A program made the translations under genes and the position numbers. Shown here piece after piece: positions 40,889 through 53,553 of a DNA stretch of 64,000 nt. The first letter of the stretch is position 1, and every line of letters starts with the position of its first letter. Below the pieces are notes generated by a model that saw only the letters and a program-made list of their open reading frames with translations, did not search any database and had not been told where the DNA came from. The stretch is from Todiramphus chloris collaris (Eukaryota > Chordata > Aves > Coraciiformes > Alcedinidae): positions 1,829,324 through 1,893,323 of the forward strand of contig JANVCC010000112.1 of assembly GCA_025345505.1 (NCBI GenBank). The letters run 5' to 3'.

Positions 40889-43386
40889 GACAAACCCCTG
40901 CAGACTGAAGAGCTTTCCTCTCCAACTCTATATCCTCTCCACCAGTACTGGGGTGCAGAAGTCTTCAGATGACAGGCACCTTTCCATTCAAAGCTGTTGA
41001 GATCCAAAGGCCTTTGCCCTCCTCTGCTTTTCCAGCTCCCTCAGACATCTGACTGCTTCAGTGAAATGTTCCAAATTCTGTGACTGTTTCTGATACAAAG
41101 CTGCTGAGCCCTGAATTTCACTGCCAAGAGACCTACTCTGAACCAAAGACTAAAAATAGAGGTGGGACTTTGTGTCACTTCATATTTGCTGGGGTCTCTA
41201 CTGGTGGTGCCATTACCTGCCAATTGCCAGGTTTCAGGTGTCAGGATTTTAACAGCCTCACTGCAGGAAGCAGCAGAGATCAAAGGGAGGAGGGCCTCTG
41301 AAGGGACCACTCAAACTGCAGATGAGCATCTCCAGAATCACACCCTTCAGCTCCGGGTAGAGGGCATAGCCCCTTGTCAGGCCTCAGATTTTGTCCTGGA
41401 GGTGAGCGTGAGAGCTTTGGCTTCGTGGCTGGAATATCAGGGACCTGCTGGTGATACATGGAAGGTTCATTCTGCACACAGAACTGGCATGGAAAACACC
41501 CCAGCAGCTTGAGCACGCCCCTGAGAGAGCAGGTTTGGTTGTAGGTGATTCTGGTTCGACCGAGGAGCTGGGAAACCGCCGCCGCTCGTCCCCCAACGCA
41601 ACAACAAAGCCTTTGGGGTGAAACCTGGGCAGTTATTTTGGGTTCTGCTAGTGCCTGAAGGCAGTCTCTAGTAAAAAGTATGTTAAATCCATTTCAGGAG
41701 GTGAATATCAACTGGAAAAATATCAAATTTCTGTGGAATTAGACTTTGTCATAACAGCAACCATTTATGGCTTGATTTGGGTTTACTTCTCCAGGCAGGA
41801 AAGGCAGGAAAACAGCTCTGGAATGTCTTGTCCCTGTGCATGTTACGTTTAAACAGCACTTAAGGTGCTGCTGGGATGGTTTTTCCCTTGAGCTAACACA
41901 CCCTGCTGACCAGGAGAAGTTCCTCCCAGGCCCTTACAGGCAGCGAGCCACGAGCCTGACAAGGTTAGGAGCACATCAGCATGGCCTGGACCCACACAAG
42001 AAGATGTGCTTGGGATAAGCTTCCCTCTGAAACTCAGTTTAAATTGAAATCACATTTTCAAGGGAAAAGCACTTCAATTAAGTTAAACATTTTGTTTCAA
42101 GCACAGTGTTTCAAAGTGCTCTGTCTCAACATCAGTGGTAAATGGGATTTTGGTAGTAGGGGTGCAGGCAGCTGCAGATATTACCACACAGATTTCCCAG
42201 TTATTTCAGCACTGCCACAGGAAAATACTGTCTGCGTAGCCACCCATGAGCGTGATGTTTCCAAAGGAAAACTTTCCAGCCCTTCCATTCGGTGATTCTG
42301 CCCCCTCCCCCAGTTTATTGGTCTCTTTTGTGAACCCTTATAGGAACTTGCTCTTTGTAACATGCCTGCCACACTTCAGGGTACTATAAAACAGCCTACG
42401 TAGCAGTATCAGAGTGAAATAATCTCTGCACATTTAACTCTTCGTGTGACCTGTCTTAGCAAAAACATTCACAGCCTATTACACTTGCAGCACAAAGCAT
42501 TTAAAGGCCATTTCTTTTAGAAACAAACCTGGAATCATCTGCTCTGGAGCTGCCACGCAGCAATACCTCTACTAATAACACACAGGTCAAGGGCCTAGGA
42601 AAGTGCTCATTAAATTTACTCTGCAGTTTCATAAAGCCTCTATTGATACAGTAGCCAGTGCACTTTAATTGCCTGCAGACTTAGGAGCACTGATAACTAG
42701 CAGAGCCTTAACTGTCCAGCCCAGAACAAAGTCACAATTGAGCCACCCCTACCACGCTGAATTAGATCCCTTTAGAATAAAAAAGCCCTTCAGTGAAGGG
42801 CATCGTTGGTTTTTGCTACCAGCCTGCAGTGCTGGCTTGAATTTCTCACTTTTTCTTTCTTCATAGTTAAAGATCAAACCCATCCAAATTGTTTAACTCT
42901 AAGGTGTGAATTCCTTTAGTCTTGCAAAAAGCCCCAGGAAGGGAGCTGGGATTCCTAGATGAAGTCAAGCTGTGCCAGCTTTATTCCCTTTGGCAAATGC
43001 AAAACCTGCTGAGGTTGAGTTCTCATTTTAAGCTGACTTCAGTGGAGCCTGCACCCTTGGAACTGGAAATGGGAGAGCAGGGGGGTTATTTCTTTCTAGA
43101 GTGGCAGGTCTCTTCTCCTCCTGTCACCTCTCCCTTCATCCCAAGTCGTTTACTAATGACTGTCACCAAGAGAACTGCTTCATTATAAGACAAGCAGTTC
43201 TCTGATCTGCATGTGCAAGACTCTCTTGCCCCAAGTAGCTGTTGGGTGCAATAAGCCACTGCATCCGTTCACTTCCACACGTATCATTTCAGGAAGCCCC
43301 TTTTCCATGGCCAAGGAGTGGCTTGGCCCAACTGTTAGCCCCTGCTTTCCCCTGCTAGCCAGCAGCTCTTCTCTGGTTTCCTGAAT

Positions 43387-43850
43387 CACACAGAATCACA
43401 GAATCACTCAGGTGATCTTGGGATCATCGTGTCCAACCATTAACCCTACTCTACAAGGTCACCCCTAGACCATCTCCCCCAGCACCACATCTCAGCGATG
43501 CTGAAACACACCCAGGGCTGGCCACTCACCCCCCTCCCTGGGCAGCCCATTCCAAGATCTCCCCACTCTTCCCGGGAAGGATTTTTCCCTAGTGTCCAGT
43601 CTAACCCCACCTTGTTCCAGCTCGAGGCCATTCCCTCTGGTTCTGTCCCTGATCACCTGAGAGCAGAGCCCAGCACCAGCCTCTCTACACTGTCCTTTCA
43701 GGGAGCTGGAGAGAGTGATGAGGGCTCCCCTCAGCCTCCTCTTCCTCAAACTAAACAGCCCCAGCTCCTTCAAACGCTCCTCATATGATCTCTTCTCCAG
43801 TCCCTTCACCAGCTTCGTTGCCCTCCTCTGTTGCCCTGAAATGCTGGCCA
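43387..43850 (-). mobile_element. CR1 LINE 3' fragment, minus orientation
   Basis: CACACAGAATCACAGAATCA, GGGATCATCGTGTCCAACCA, ACCCTACTCTACAAGGTCAC and later CAGCCTCCTCTTCCTCAAAC give the reversed CR1 3' UTR and ORF2 end. It is the same subfamily as 13198. The right end merges into a 25-base tandem duplication. Confidence 0.94.
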
Positions 43851-43908
43851 GGACTGTGGAAGGGCTAACTGACCAGGACTGTGGAAGGGCTAACTGACCA
43901 GCACTGTG
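43848..43908 (+). repeat. 25-base tandem duplication at a CR1 border
   Basis: Two exact 25-base copies (43848-43872 and 43873-43897), each beginning CCAGGACTGTGGAAGGGCTA, are followed by a partial third copy with one change (CCAGCACTGTG). Confidence 0.95.
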
Positions 43909-44764
43909 CTTAACCACCCGGAGATCTTCCCAGCCAAGTGTGGACTGGAGCAGGAGCATCTCAGGTAAGGAGGGGTTGGGGACTCCTGGCACTGGGTAGG
44001 ACCTTAGTTTACTAGAGCAATGCCTCCCAAACGCAGCCTCTTCCCCAAACTGCCCTGGCCCAACGTGTCCCTTTTCAGATCAACTTTTTAGAAGCGTAGC
44101 TCCTCTCGGCCCCTCCTGGAGGAACAGGGTGTGACCTGGGAAGACGTCTGTTATCAGCTGGGTACCCATGGCAAGGAAGAAGGGCTTAAACCACTGCTAG
44201 TCTAAGGCGAGTCTAACGTCCTGCCACAGAGACATTCAGCCAGCCCACGTGTGGGTACCTCCCCTGTCTCACCTCCTGGCAGAGAAGCATCACGTGTTTC
44301 ACAGCAGAAGACACAGGGGGTATGGGAACACCACCCAGTGACGCTGCTGGGTCAGCACCATCCAGCTGAGAGCCACCCAGGAAGGCCCACGTTACCCACA
44401 GCCCTGCAGTTCTCACCTCCCTTCCAGGTCTGAGTCTGAGTTACTAGGGCAAGAGGTCATTAGTGGTTTTCCCTCTTCTGGGAGCGTTTTAGAAAATGAA
44501 CAAAGAGTTGTTATAACTCACATCCTGGCTTCGCTCCGAGATGCTCTCTTTTTGCACTGGAGGACTTGGCAGTCAGCAGATAGGACAGCTCTTCAGATTC
44601 CTAACACGGAGTAAATACCTTTTCATGGGCTCCCCAACTCCACCAGCCATTACTCACTGCTTCTCTTCCAAGCAATGGGGACGTCCCTGAAGCAGAACCC
44701 TGGCACGTGTATGGGAGCACTGCAGGCTGTGTTCGTACTGCTAAAGCCTGACAGGAGGCAACCT

Positions 44765-44960
44765 GGTACAGGAACTTGGAGGTATAGCAAATTGGAGGTA
44801 TAGCAAATTAGAGGTATAGCAAATTGGAGGTATAGCAAATTGGAGGTATAGCACATCAGAGGTATAAGAAATTGGAGGTATAGGAACTTGGAGGTATTGG
44901 AACTTGGAGGTATAGGAACTTGGAGGTATAGCATATTGGAGGTATAGGAAATGGGAGGTA
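44765..44960 (+). repeat. 16-bp minisatellite, about 12 copies
   Basis: Units of 16 bases begin GGTATA or a close variant (ggtaca, ggtatt) at 44765, 44781 and every 16 bases up to 44941, with a partial one at 44957. There are no length errors. The second half of the unit varies: GCAAATTGGA, GCAAATTAGA, GGAACTTGGA, GCACATCAGA and others. Because 16 is not a multiple of three, the array reads as a repeated 16-residue peptide through all three phases on the minus strand; that open frame is a by-product of the repeat, not a gene. Confidence 0.97.
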
Positions 44961-47900
44961 TGCTGAGACTAATAGCTGAGGAAGGAGAAAGAATTTATTC
45001 TTCTTTTAGTCTTAGCACTAGAGGAATCTGAGGTTGCTCAGTTCCTACTGCATCTGTGGCACCGTGCCACAAATTGGCACAAACCAGCCCTAGTACTGCT
45101 GTTACAAGATGGGCTTTTATGTTTAGCAGAGACTGCAGTTCTTGGTGCCTTCAACTACCAAAGGTCCACTGCCATCAGCAGTAGAATGAAACTATTTTTT
45201 AAACTCTCATCATTAATTATCTACTGCCCACTGAAGATATTTTGGCCTGTCAGATAAAAGGTAGAAAGTGTGTGACCAGATGATAACACCTGGAGCAATG
45301 TGTCAGCTTCCAGACTGGGACTGGAGGCTGCATTAATCTTTGTTTTCTGCCTGAATATCTCTTCTGTAAAAGCAGGGACATTAAACCAGTTCTACTATTA
45401 GAAGCTAAGAGAGAGGAACCTGTTCAGAGCAACAAGAATCCAGTCTTTCATAGTATGGGAACATATGCCACTGAAGGGCTGTGAAGTCACACCTAAATGT
45501 GCCCTGCTGTTTCTGAAGCCCTTGTAATCACTGAGGAGGTTACTCCTTTACTGGTACCTGTGGTCCCTGCTAGCACCCTTCACAGAAGACTCTGGTGTTC
45601 CCCTGCAGAGCAGACAGCCCAGCCCCACCCTGGCAAGTTCTGGTAACTATTGTTTATAATAGTTATATTATACCTCCTTGACACTCAGAACTGGAGGACC
45701 TAGTTGCTAAACAGATGCCCAAGGGTAGATCCAGAAGTCTCCTAAAGAATGCCTTCAAGGGTAGCCTGCTCCTGAAATCTCAGTCCAAGCACTCACAACT
45801 GATTCCAAGGGTGGGAAGGAGGAAGGGGTTTGAGTCCACACTGGATTCTATAGAGAAGAGATTATCCAGAATAACTCAGGGTAACAAGGCCAGCTTCTCT
45901 CTGGGCCAAGGTGATGCCACAGCCTCAAGGACACTTCTTCAGAAGCGATGCCCAGCCCCTACGTGTGCCTGGCCTGTGCAGCCTTCGGGATATTCAGGGC
46001 TGCCATTCAGCACCTTCTGCCAGGAGCAGAGCTCTCCTGGATGTGCCTGGGTGGTTTTGCTCACTTTGGCTTAGGTAAGGCAGAAACAACACAGCTTCAT
46101 TGCCCTCCGTGTGGAAGGAGGGATTCCTTCCCCCACGGGGAACTGTCAAATGAAAGAAAAATATTAGTTAAAAAGTACAGATATTGAAAAGCCAACTTCA
46201 GAGAAATAAATTAGTAACTGTCCCAGACAAGCAAGCCAAGAGACAAATTCATCAAGTGCTTTCAGCCAGCTGAGCTTTGTCATACTGGAGATGCTGGCAT
46301 CTTATCCCCCAGCTAAGCATATAAACAGCAATGCTGTCTCCAATCCTTAGGAACACTCATTCCAGCCATTCTCCTGTTCTTTTGGGGTAGCTGCCAGTGG
46401 CCATATAGCCCAGGCCAAATTACACTCAAAATTACACTCAGCACAGCCCCGACTTAGTTTAACTGGGTAATACATAAGTTAGTGGGGAGCAGGATTAAAC
46501 TTCTGTCTGCAGCCCCTGATTTACACAGTGTTAGCCTCTTGCTTCTGAAATAAACCCAGCCACTGTGAGCAGCTTTACCAGTAATCCTCAGTCTGGACTG
46601 TGCAGTCAGCGAAGGCTTTGAATGAAAAATAGCCGTGGCCATCCACAGAGAGGGCACAAGTGAGCTTGATGTTTCCATGCGGTATCATTCTGCCCTAAGC
46701 CAGAGGGCTTTGTCTGCATTCCATAATTTAATAAAACAAATGCTTTGCCCAACCACAACAGCTCCTGTGTCTGGCCCCTTTTTGATAGATAAATGGAAAT
46801 CACTGCATTCTTCCAACAAGCAAACCCCCTTTTTGTTCCCAGAGCTCCTCACTGGCGTACGGGCCGCTGCCGACCGAGCCTGGCTGTCCAGGGCTGCTGC
46901 AGGCACCCCGTGAGGGTGAGCAGGATGCAGCCCTCACAGTTTCTCCCCCCATGAAGCACACGCAGCTTCGTGCCCTGCATCCTTTGGGGATCTCTGAGAC
47001 CTGTGTGTGCTGCAGCTCCCAGCTGTCCGGGAGGAGGGGGTAGGCTGGCTTCATAATCCCAGAGCAGCGGGTGCATCGCCCCACGTTTCTCTCCTCGTGC
47101 CTTTCTTTTCCACCCCTGATGGACAGACAGATGCTCAGACACTTGAAGGTGTTGTCCAGCCTGGTTTCCCACTTAGAGTCACCGCAACCAGTAGAAAAGC
47201 CAGGATTGTAACAAACCACAACAAAAGCACTGTTTCTGAAGCACTCTTTCTTTTGCTTCTCTTTGAGGTAAATATGCACTCTGCAAAGCTTGCATTTGGA
47301 GTGACATTTGTTGGATATTTTGTGCAACTCTGGACTGATACCACAAGAGATTTAAACGGGTCTCTGATGTGTAATCGTCTCCCTTGCCTCTAAAAACTCA
47401 TACTGAAAATGCCAAAGAAGAAAACCAAACAAAATCCCCCCTATGGACTGTTTCACACCTCAGGCTTGAAAATAACTGGGCCAACTGAGAAGAATTTTGA
47501 TTCTTTTTTAAATGGAGATTTTGCTCCACCTGATCTGGCTGAGATCACTTCTACGTGACTGCAAGTTTTCCCAGAATGTACTTTAAAATGGCAACACTGA
47601 AAGATCCTCTGCAACAAAAGCATATTTACAAGTCTCTCCCACACCTCCTTCTGTTTTCTTTTGTTAAATGAAAAAGCAATTACCTTTTGACAGAGAGGAG
47701 AGAATTGCAGTACATGGCAGGAAAGCCTGGAGACTCACTTTGAAAAACAAAATTTAAGCACTTCTGGCTATTTAATTTGAGAATCTAAACCAGCAGTTCC
47801 TTGAGTCCCACAGAAAAGGAGGTATAAAAGCACCTACAGTCACACTTCTACTCTGATACTGGAAAGCACAAGCAATTAAGCAAAAGGTGGAATGTGACAG

Positions 47901-50900
47901 AATCGAGGCTGTTTAATTTCTGACACTCCTTGCACTTTTTTTGTGGGGCAGCAAACCTTGAAGCTGTCACATCTCAGGCAGCAGAAAGCTGGGGAAAGTA
48001 GAAGTCCCCCAGAGCACAACAGGCCACCTGCAGTCCAGGCAGGGGATTCCAAAGTGGCCAGATCTGAAAGCACAGGTAGACAGCTCGGAGGCTGTTTTAC
48101 CTGGATGTATGACTCCTTTAAAGAAAACAAGAAACCCCAAAACCCAACCAGTGTTCAAACAGTGAGGTCAAATTTGGTGTTGACAGCTTTGACAAGTAGA
48201 ATCACTTAATGCTGGAAAGGGAGCTGGATTTAAGTGTCTCTGAGGTGGAGGTGAAATCAGCCATTACATACATCTCCATCCCCAACCTTCCCTCTTTTTC
48301 TCCCTCTTGAAATGCTGTAGCAGATTTTACACCTCAAGAGGAAAAAATGCAAATACTTACTTCAGTTAGGCAATATGGGCTGGAGCAAAAGCCCTGTTCC
48401 CAGAGGGAGTCAGCATATAGCAGAGAGGGATGTGCAGTATTGCACTCAGAGACACAGACCGGTGACAGTTCCTACAGGGGACAAGCGCACTGACCGCTTT
48501 CTGCCACGCGCTCACGTTCATACTGAAACATGGAGGCATAGTCTGTGAAATGCACTTTCACTGCCAACATCACAAAAATGACAGCACTGGGTAAAGCAAA
48601 AAATCCCAGTACCCCATTTTCAGCAGCTGGCACTCGGTGTTGGGAAACACAAGGTAAGCACAGGAGCACTGAGTGCTCTTCCCTCCCCACTCCTGGCAAT
48701 CGCAGGAACCGGGTCTCGCGGAGCTACAGCAGAGAAGCTGTGATGAGCTTCTAGAAAAGGCAAAGGCTTTGATCCCTTCTTTCTTGCTTTCTTTCCAAAC
48801 AGTCCTGCCTGTCTAAGAGGAAAAGTGGTTTCTTTCTTATACAGTTTTCACTGTTCAAGAAAACTGACATTTATTTAGCTGCCTCGTTCCTAGGAGACCT
48901 TAGATATTAAACAAAGGTCAGGACCTATGCTAGCATAAAACAGCTTTGCTTTATTAACCTGTGAAAAACTGGCCCAGTTTCCTAAGCATGAAAAGCCTAC
49001 ACTAAATTTTTTTCCTAGCTAGGGTGATAAAAAAGCTTATTAGAAAGTTCAGCATCTAGGCTCCCTCTGTCCTAATCTTCAAACACACACATTCATAACT
49101 TAAGGGTCAAAAGTCTGACTGACTTTTTTTGATTGTTCATTTTTAGTCTTTACTTGCTGGGAATGTAGCTGTCTGCTTCAGCTATGCTCTTAATTGAATT
49201 TTTCTCCCTGGATTACCTCCAGAAAGTCCTTGGAAATGGGTAGTTCATAGAACAGGATGGGGGTTGTTCGTAGGGAAAATGAGACATTTGCAGATTATTT
49301 GCATAGGAAGGTTTTGTTGTGGAGATACCTAAGAAAATAAATAAATGGTAACACTTATCAGGCTGACAAACCCCTTGCTTTGCTGCTTCTCCCATTAAAT
49401 AGCCATTTCTGGAGAGCAATGGGTTTGGTGTTTGCATCAAAGTGAGTGTGGGGCTGCCACGCTAAGTCACTGCTGACTGGCATGTGGGAAGCTTTGTGAA
49501 GACGACACTCCAGACCGCTTCCCAAACCGGCCTGTTTCTGAAATACAGCACAGAGAGGAAACCCAAAGCACTGATTGCTAATTTGCACACAGGAAGGAAA
49601 ACCTTGGTTTGTTCCCTCTTTGTTACCAATACTTCATTCCACAGCTTTCTGCCTGTCCCACTTCAGCTGCAGCTCTTCAAACAGACTTAACTTTCAGGTC
49701 TGCAGTCAATTAAACAAGTCATTTGGTGCACATTTTGTGTACGGGCATTTCCAGGGCTCGAGCCCTGTGACCTGAAGAGAGGACTCCAGTCTCTCTAAAC
49801 AGTTTCATCTTTAAGAACTTGAGCACAATAAACACAACTACAGAGACAAAAGGCCTGTTTACCCAGAAGAAACTTTTTCACTTAGGGAAGCCTGCAATCT
49901 ACTTTTCAGAGCAGCCGCTGAACGTCGCTGCATCCAGGTTTGGATAAAGGCTCTGGATTTGGATTTGAATTCTCTGTGCTTAGCTGCACTGCAAATCCAG
50001 TTTCCCAGTCTGGAGGAATCAGGGTAATGGGCACTGCTGTGAAGCACAGTCATTTTCAAATGTTTCTTACAGCTATTAGGAAAGGGACAGATATTTAATC
50101 TCCTTTAATCTAGAAATAATAATCCTATCCCCGGAAGAAAGCGTATCAAAAAGGAATAACTTTTCTCTAAAAATTCTTCCCCAGGTCTTGCCTCATATGA
50201 ACAAAACATAGGAAAATATTCCTGTAATTTGCTGACAACACGCAAGCACACTTTTGCCAGTAAGCAACGTGAACTTGAACCAAAAAAATTAACTAACAAA
50301 ATCAATTCCCTTCTTTTAAGGCATAAGGAATTCTTTATAAGTTTAGGAACGTAACCCCTCATGTAAGCTCCGATCCATACAATCCTGTCCTTGTTGAACA
50401 AGTATCAAGAGCAAGTAACACAAAAGACTTTTCTCAGCTTGTGCATCAGGCTTTGTGGAGCACAGCAGCCTGCTGGTAATCCGCTGTTACACAACTCAGC
50501 CTTTCAGTTCTGCACAGAAACACAGTGTGCCTCTGCTGGACAGGGAGGAAAGAGACTGGGGAGAGATCTGCAAGACTCTGTCGAGCTTGCCTCTGGCTTC
50601 CCAAAAAAGCTGAAGTCAGTACCCTGGAGAAGTAAAGCAGCACCTCAGCCTGTGCCTGTACAGATGATGATGTCTTCCCGTGGACGAGTAAAGTTGAGTG
50701 CACTGAAGAACTGCTCTGAATTAAAAGTGAATTCCTCTACCACCTTCAGCACAAGACAGTTCGTGCTCTATTCCCAACAGCCACGACTTAAAGAAGCAGC
50801 ATCTTCAGCAATACCAAGAATTAGAAATGTTTTCATTGTGCTTTGCCTGATTCCAGCAGCGACTCAGCGATTGACCCCTGGCAGAGAGGGATGCTAGCCA

Positions 50901-51373
50901 TAAGCCAGCTACTTCAGCGGAGAATCTCCCACTTGTTTTTGGCAGCCATACTGGTCACCAGTAGGGTAACCAGGGGGTGGGAGCACAACTGCTGTGTGCC
51001 TTTCACGATTAGCAGCACAGTTGCTGTAGAGGAAACAGACTTGCTAAGGAAGCCAGCTGAGGAAGCCTGCTTCTTGTTCACCGTGCAGTGCATGAGCTGG
51101 TGTAGACACCTTCAGACCACCACCAGTCCTGTTCTGGTCTGCATCCTGCAGCAGATATGGAGCCTAAGGTGTTTACTGAAGACTCAAGAGCTTTGCCACA
51201 TTATGGCACACATGATACACAAAATGTCACGTTACTCACCTTTAAAAGAGGGAAACAGGTCCTTCACACACCAGGCTTACTTGGAAGCCTTGATACTGGT
51301 GTTAACAAACTTATCTGTTGCTAAGTACCACCATCTTACTGAATCATTTTAGGCACATGGATCAAAAACTTAC

Positions 51374-51452
51374 ACAGTGTGTGCTGGAGATGATGACAGA
51401 GCTGGAGATGAAGCTCAGACCATCGTTCATACTGACTTGAAGAGCTGCTTCC
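51374..51452 (-). CDS. ANTXR1: ANTXR1 exon, end of ectodomain (about exon 12)
   Basis: This 79-base exon supplies the third base of a split methionine codon and then 26 whole codons (phase 2 in, phase 0 out). The peptide runs [18 protein letters not shown] and ends VIISSTHC. This is the last strand of the Ig-like domain and the short stalk just outside the membrane, closing on a conserved cysteine. The acceptor follows a T-rich tract (TTTTTTTCAG) and the donor is a consensus GTAAGT. The stalk reads ISSTHC, whereas the human form as I recall it has threonines at these positions. The exon is followed in gene order by the largest intron of the window (17 kb). Reading through its donor would stop after three codons. 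Confidence 0.95.
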
Positions 51453-51764
51453 CTGAAAAAAATCACAAGAAGCAAGTTAGGCCAGCCATCCTATCCAGCC
51501 ACAGGCCTCTACTAGGTAATATCCTCTGGAACCTGGGATCCTGGTTTATTGGGGTTTTTTTTTCCTCACAGAAAAACCTTTTGTACAGGTTAATTCACAC
51601 TGATGTGCTCTCTTCCCTGTGCTCCAAAGCACAGCTGACAACCCAACAAGCACAAGCGACACTGTCAGAGTTAGATGCACAGAGAACAGCAGAATATAGT
51701 GAGGTGACACAGACCCATCTTCTCCCAGGCAAAGTAAATAACTGAGTATGTAGAGAACACATAC
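51453..51764 (-). other. ANTXR1 short intron (312 bases)
   Basis: It separates two Ig-domain exons, with donor GTATGT and acceptor TTTTTTTCAG, and no repeats. It is the only very short intron in this part of the gene, so both exons would usually be recovered together. Confidence 0.93.
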
Positions 51765-51834
51765 ATGCCAACTTCTTGTAGCACAGGTGCTGGGCAGAGT
51801 AAGTAGGTGTCTTCCACTACAAAAGGCTTCTCAT
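51765..51834 (-). CDS. ANTXR1: ANTXR1 exon, Ig-like ectodomain (about exon 11)
   Basis: This 70-base exon holds 22 whole codons. It opens with two bases that complete an asparagine codon begun in the previous exon and closes with two bases of the methionine codon completed by the next (phase 1 in, phase 2 out). The peptide [16 protein letters not shown] followed by VLQEVG is the second half of the Ig-like domain, with its conserved cysteine in LLCPAP. The acceptor is a pyrimidine-rich TTTCTTCCAG and the donor GTATGT. Only a 312-base intron separates it from the next exon. Compared with the human protein as I recall it, a few positions differ (for example valine after KPF), all compatible with a functional domain. 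Confidence 0.94.
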
Positions 51835-52540
51835 CTGGAAGAAAGAAATATTACCAGGTCAGTCACAGAGGCCTTAAAGACCAAGCTTCAATAATGTTTT
51901 TCCACATTCTTGATACATAAACAAGATCAAGCACTGTGGGAGGCATAAAAAGCTGCTGCACAGCAGTTGTTCTGAGACTGGAGCCCACAGAGTTACAGGG
52001 TAAACAGAAGGTAAGAGCAGATACCCTGCACCTGAGGAAAAAAATTCACCACTTCACATTCACCCCTCTGAGAAAGATGGGGAGAAGTTGCAGCTGGCCC
52101 TTCTTCCTCATTTCTTTGCAGAGCCTTTGTGGAAACTGTCTCATTTTCAGGCTGCCACAGCTCTCTGTGAAACATCATTCCACAAGGCCCCTGTGCCAGG
52201 CTGGTATGAAAGGGCTGAGGACTACCTGCCCTGCAGAGCCCAGTGCCTCCGGGCAATCAGGAGCCCTGTGCTGCCGGTCACCCGCACCCTGCACACAGCA
52301 CCTTTGCCCTTCCTACAGCTGCTGTTGGCATCTCTGACACCACACAGCTCAGCCACAATGAAACTGAAGACAGAAAGCTTTGTGAATGGTCAGAGTAAAT
52401 CATCATGGGTGCTTTGTACAGGAGACCAGATGGACTTGCAAGAGATTGTGTAAAATTGGAAAGAGCCGAGTGAGGAAATCGCGTATTATGGAAAATTTTG
52501 CACTTCAAGGCAGGATCATCAGGACCTAAATCAAACCTTC

Positions 52541-53018
52541 CAGCCTGAAGAAGGACACAGAGCTGCTGGAGAGAGTCCAGCACAGGGCCACCAAGATTAT
52601 TAAGGGAGTGGAGCATCTCCCTTCTGAGGAGAGGCTGAGAGAGCTGGGGCTCTTTAGCCTGGAGGAGACTGAGGGGGCACCTCCTGAATGTCTATCAATA
52701 TGTTCAGGGCGAGTGTCAGGAGGATGGAGCCAGGCTCTGCTCAGTGTCATCCAATGTTAGGACAAGAGGAAATGGGAGTGAGCTGGAGCACAAGAGGTTT
52801 AGGGTAAACACAAGGAAAAACTTTTTCACTGTGAGGGTGGCAGAGCCTGGACCGGGCTGCCCAGGGGGGCTGTGGAGTCTCCTTCTCTGGAGACGTTCAA
52901 ACCCCGCCTGGACACCTTCCTGTGAGACTTGGTCTGGGTGACCCTGCTCTGGCAGGGGGGTTGGACTCCATGGTCTTTCGAGGTCCCTTCCAACCCCTAA
53001 CACTCTATGATTCTATGA
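52541..53018 (+). mobile_element. CR1 LINE 3' fragment, plus orientation
   Basis: It runs from CAGCCTGAAGAAGGACACAG through GAGAGGCTGAGAGAGCTGGG, CAAGGAAAAACTTTTTCACT and GGTTGGACTCCATGGTCTTT to the terminus CACTCTATGATTCTATGAAT. It is the same subfamily as 24867 and 36524 but in the opposite orientation. Confidence 0.95.
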
Positions 53019-53553
53019 ATTATACTGCCGTTTTAAAAGTGCAGTGAGGAAAATGATCAATAAGCTATTCCTGGGAAACAGGAACATCAGCTAACACTTT
53101 TATTTTGTAGACTTAAACCTGAGCTTTTTGCCATCACTCTGGTGTCAGAGAGATGGGGATCCCAAGGAACTTCCCAGACTATTTGCCGGCTGACCAGAGA
53201 TTGGACAGATTGGCAGAAAACCAGGCTGACAGGCTGGGTGGGTTTTGGTTTTTTTGACTGGAAACCACACATTGCCTCAGAAGGGGTTGATTCTGCCGAA
53301 TCAGCGTTTTCCAGAAGCACGTCACTGCATCAGAAAGCTTTCTGCCAGCTGTACACAGAACCATGTCTGGGACCTTCTACAGAGTTGCTTACGGAGCTGA
53401 CACGACCTGTTACCAAACATCACCAGCTTCCAACAATTGTTCCCATTAAAATTTTCATTGTGCTTGAAATCCCCTCCTCTCCTTCCCCTTTGCCTCTCCA
53501 GCCTGTCCCGTTCAAATCTCACCCTGAGGCCAAGTCTTGAATCTTATCACTAT

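Noticed and set aside
44650-44934. 94-codon minus-strand frame with internal peptide repeats (LLYLQ-type)
   Set aside because: It is produced by the 16-bp minisatellite, whose lack of stops in any phase follows from the unit, not from selection.
44765-44960. Regularly spaced array resembling a CRISPR
   Set aside because: There are no unique spacers between conserved repeats, the unit is only 16 bases, and the setting is a vertebrate intron.
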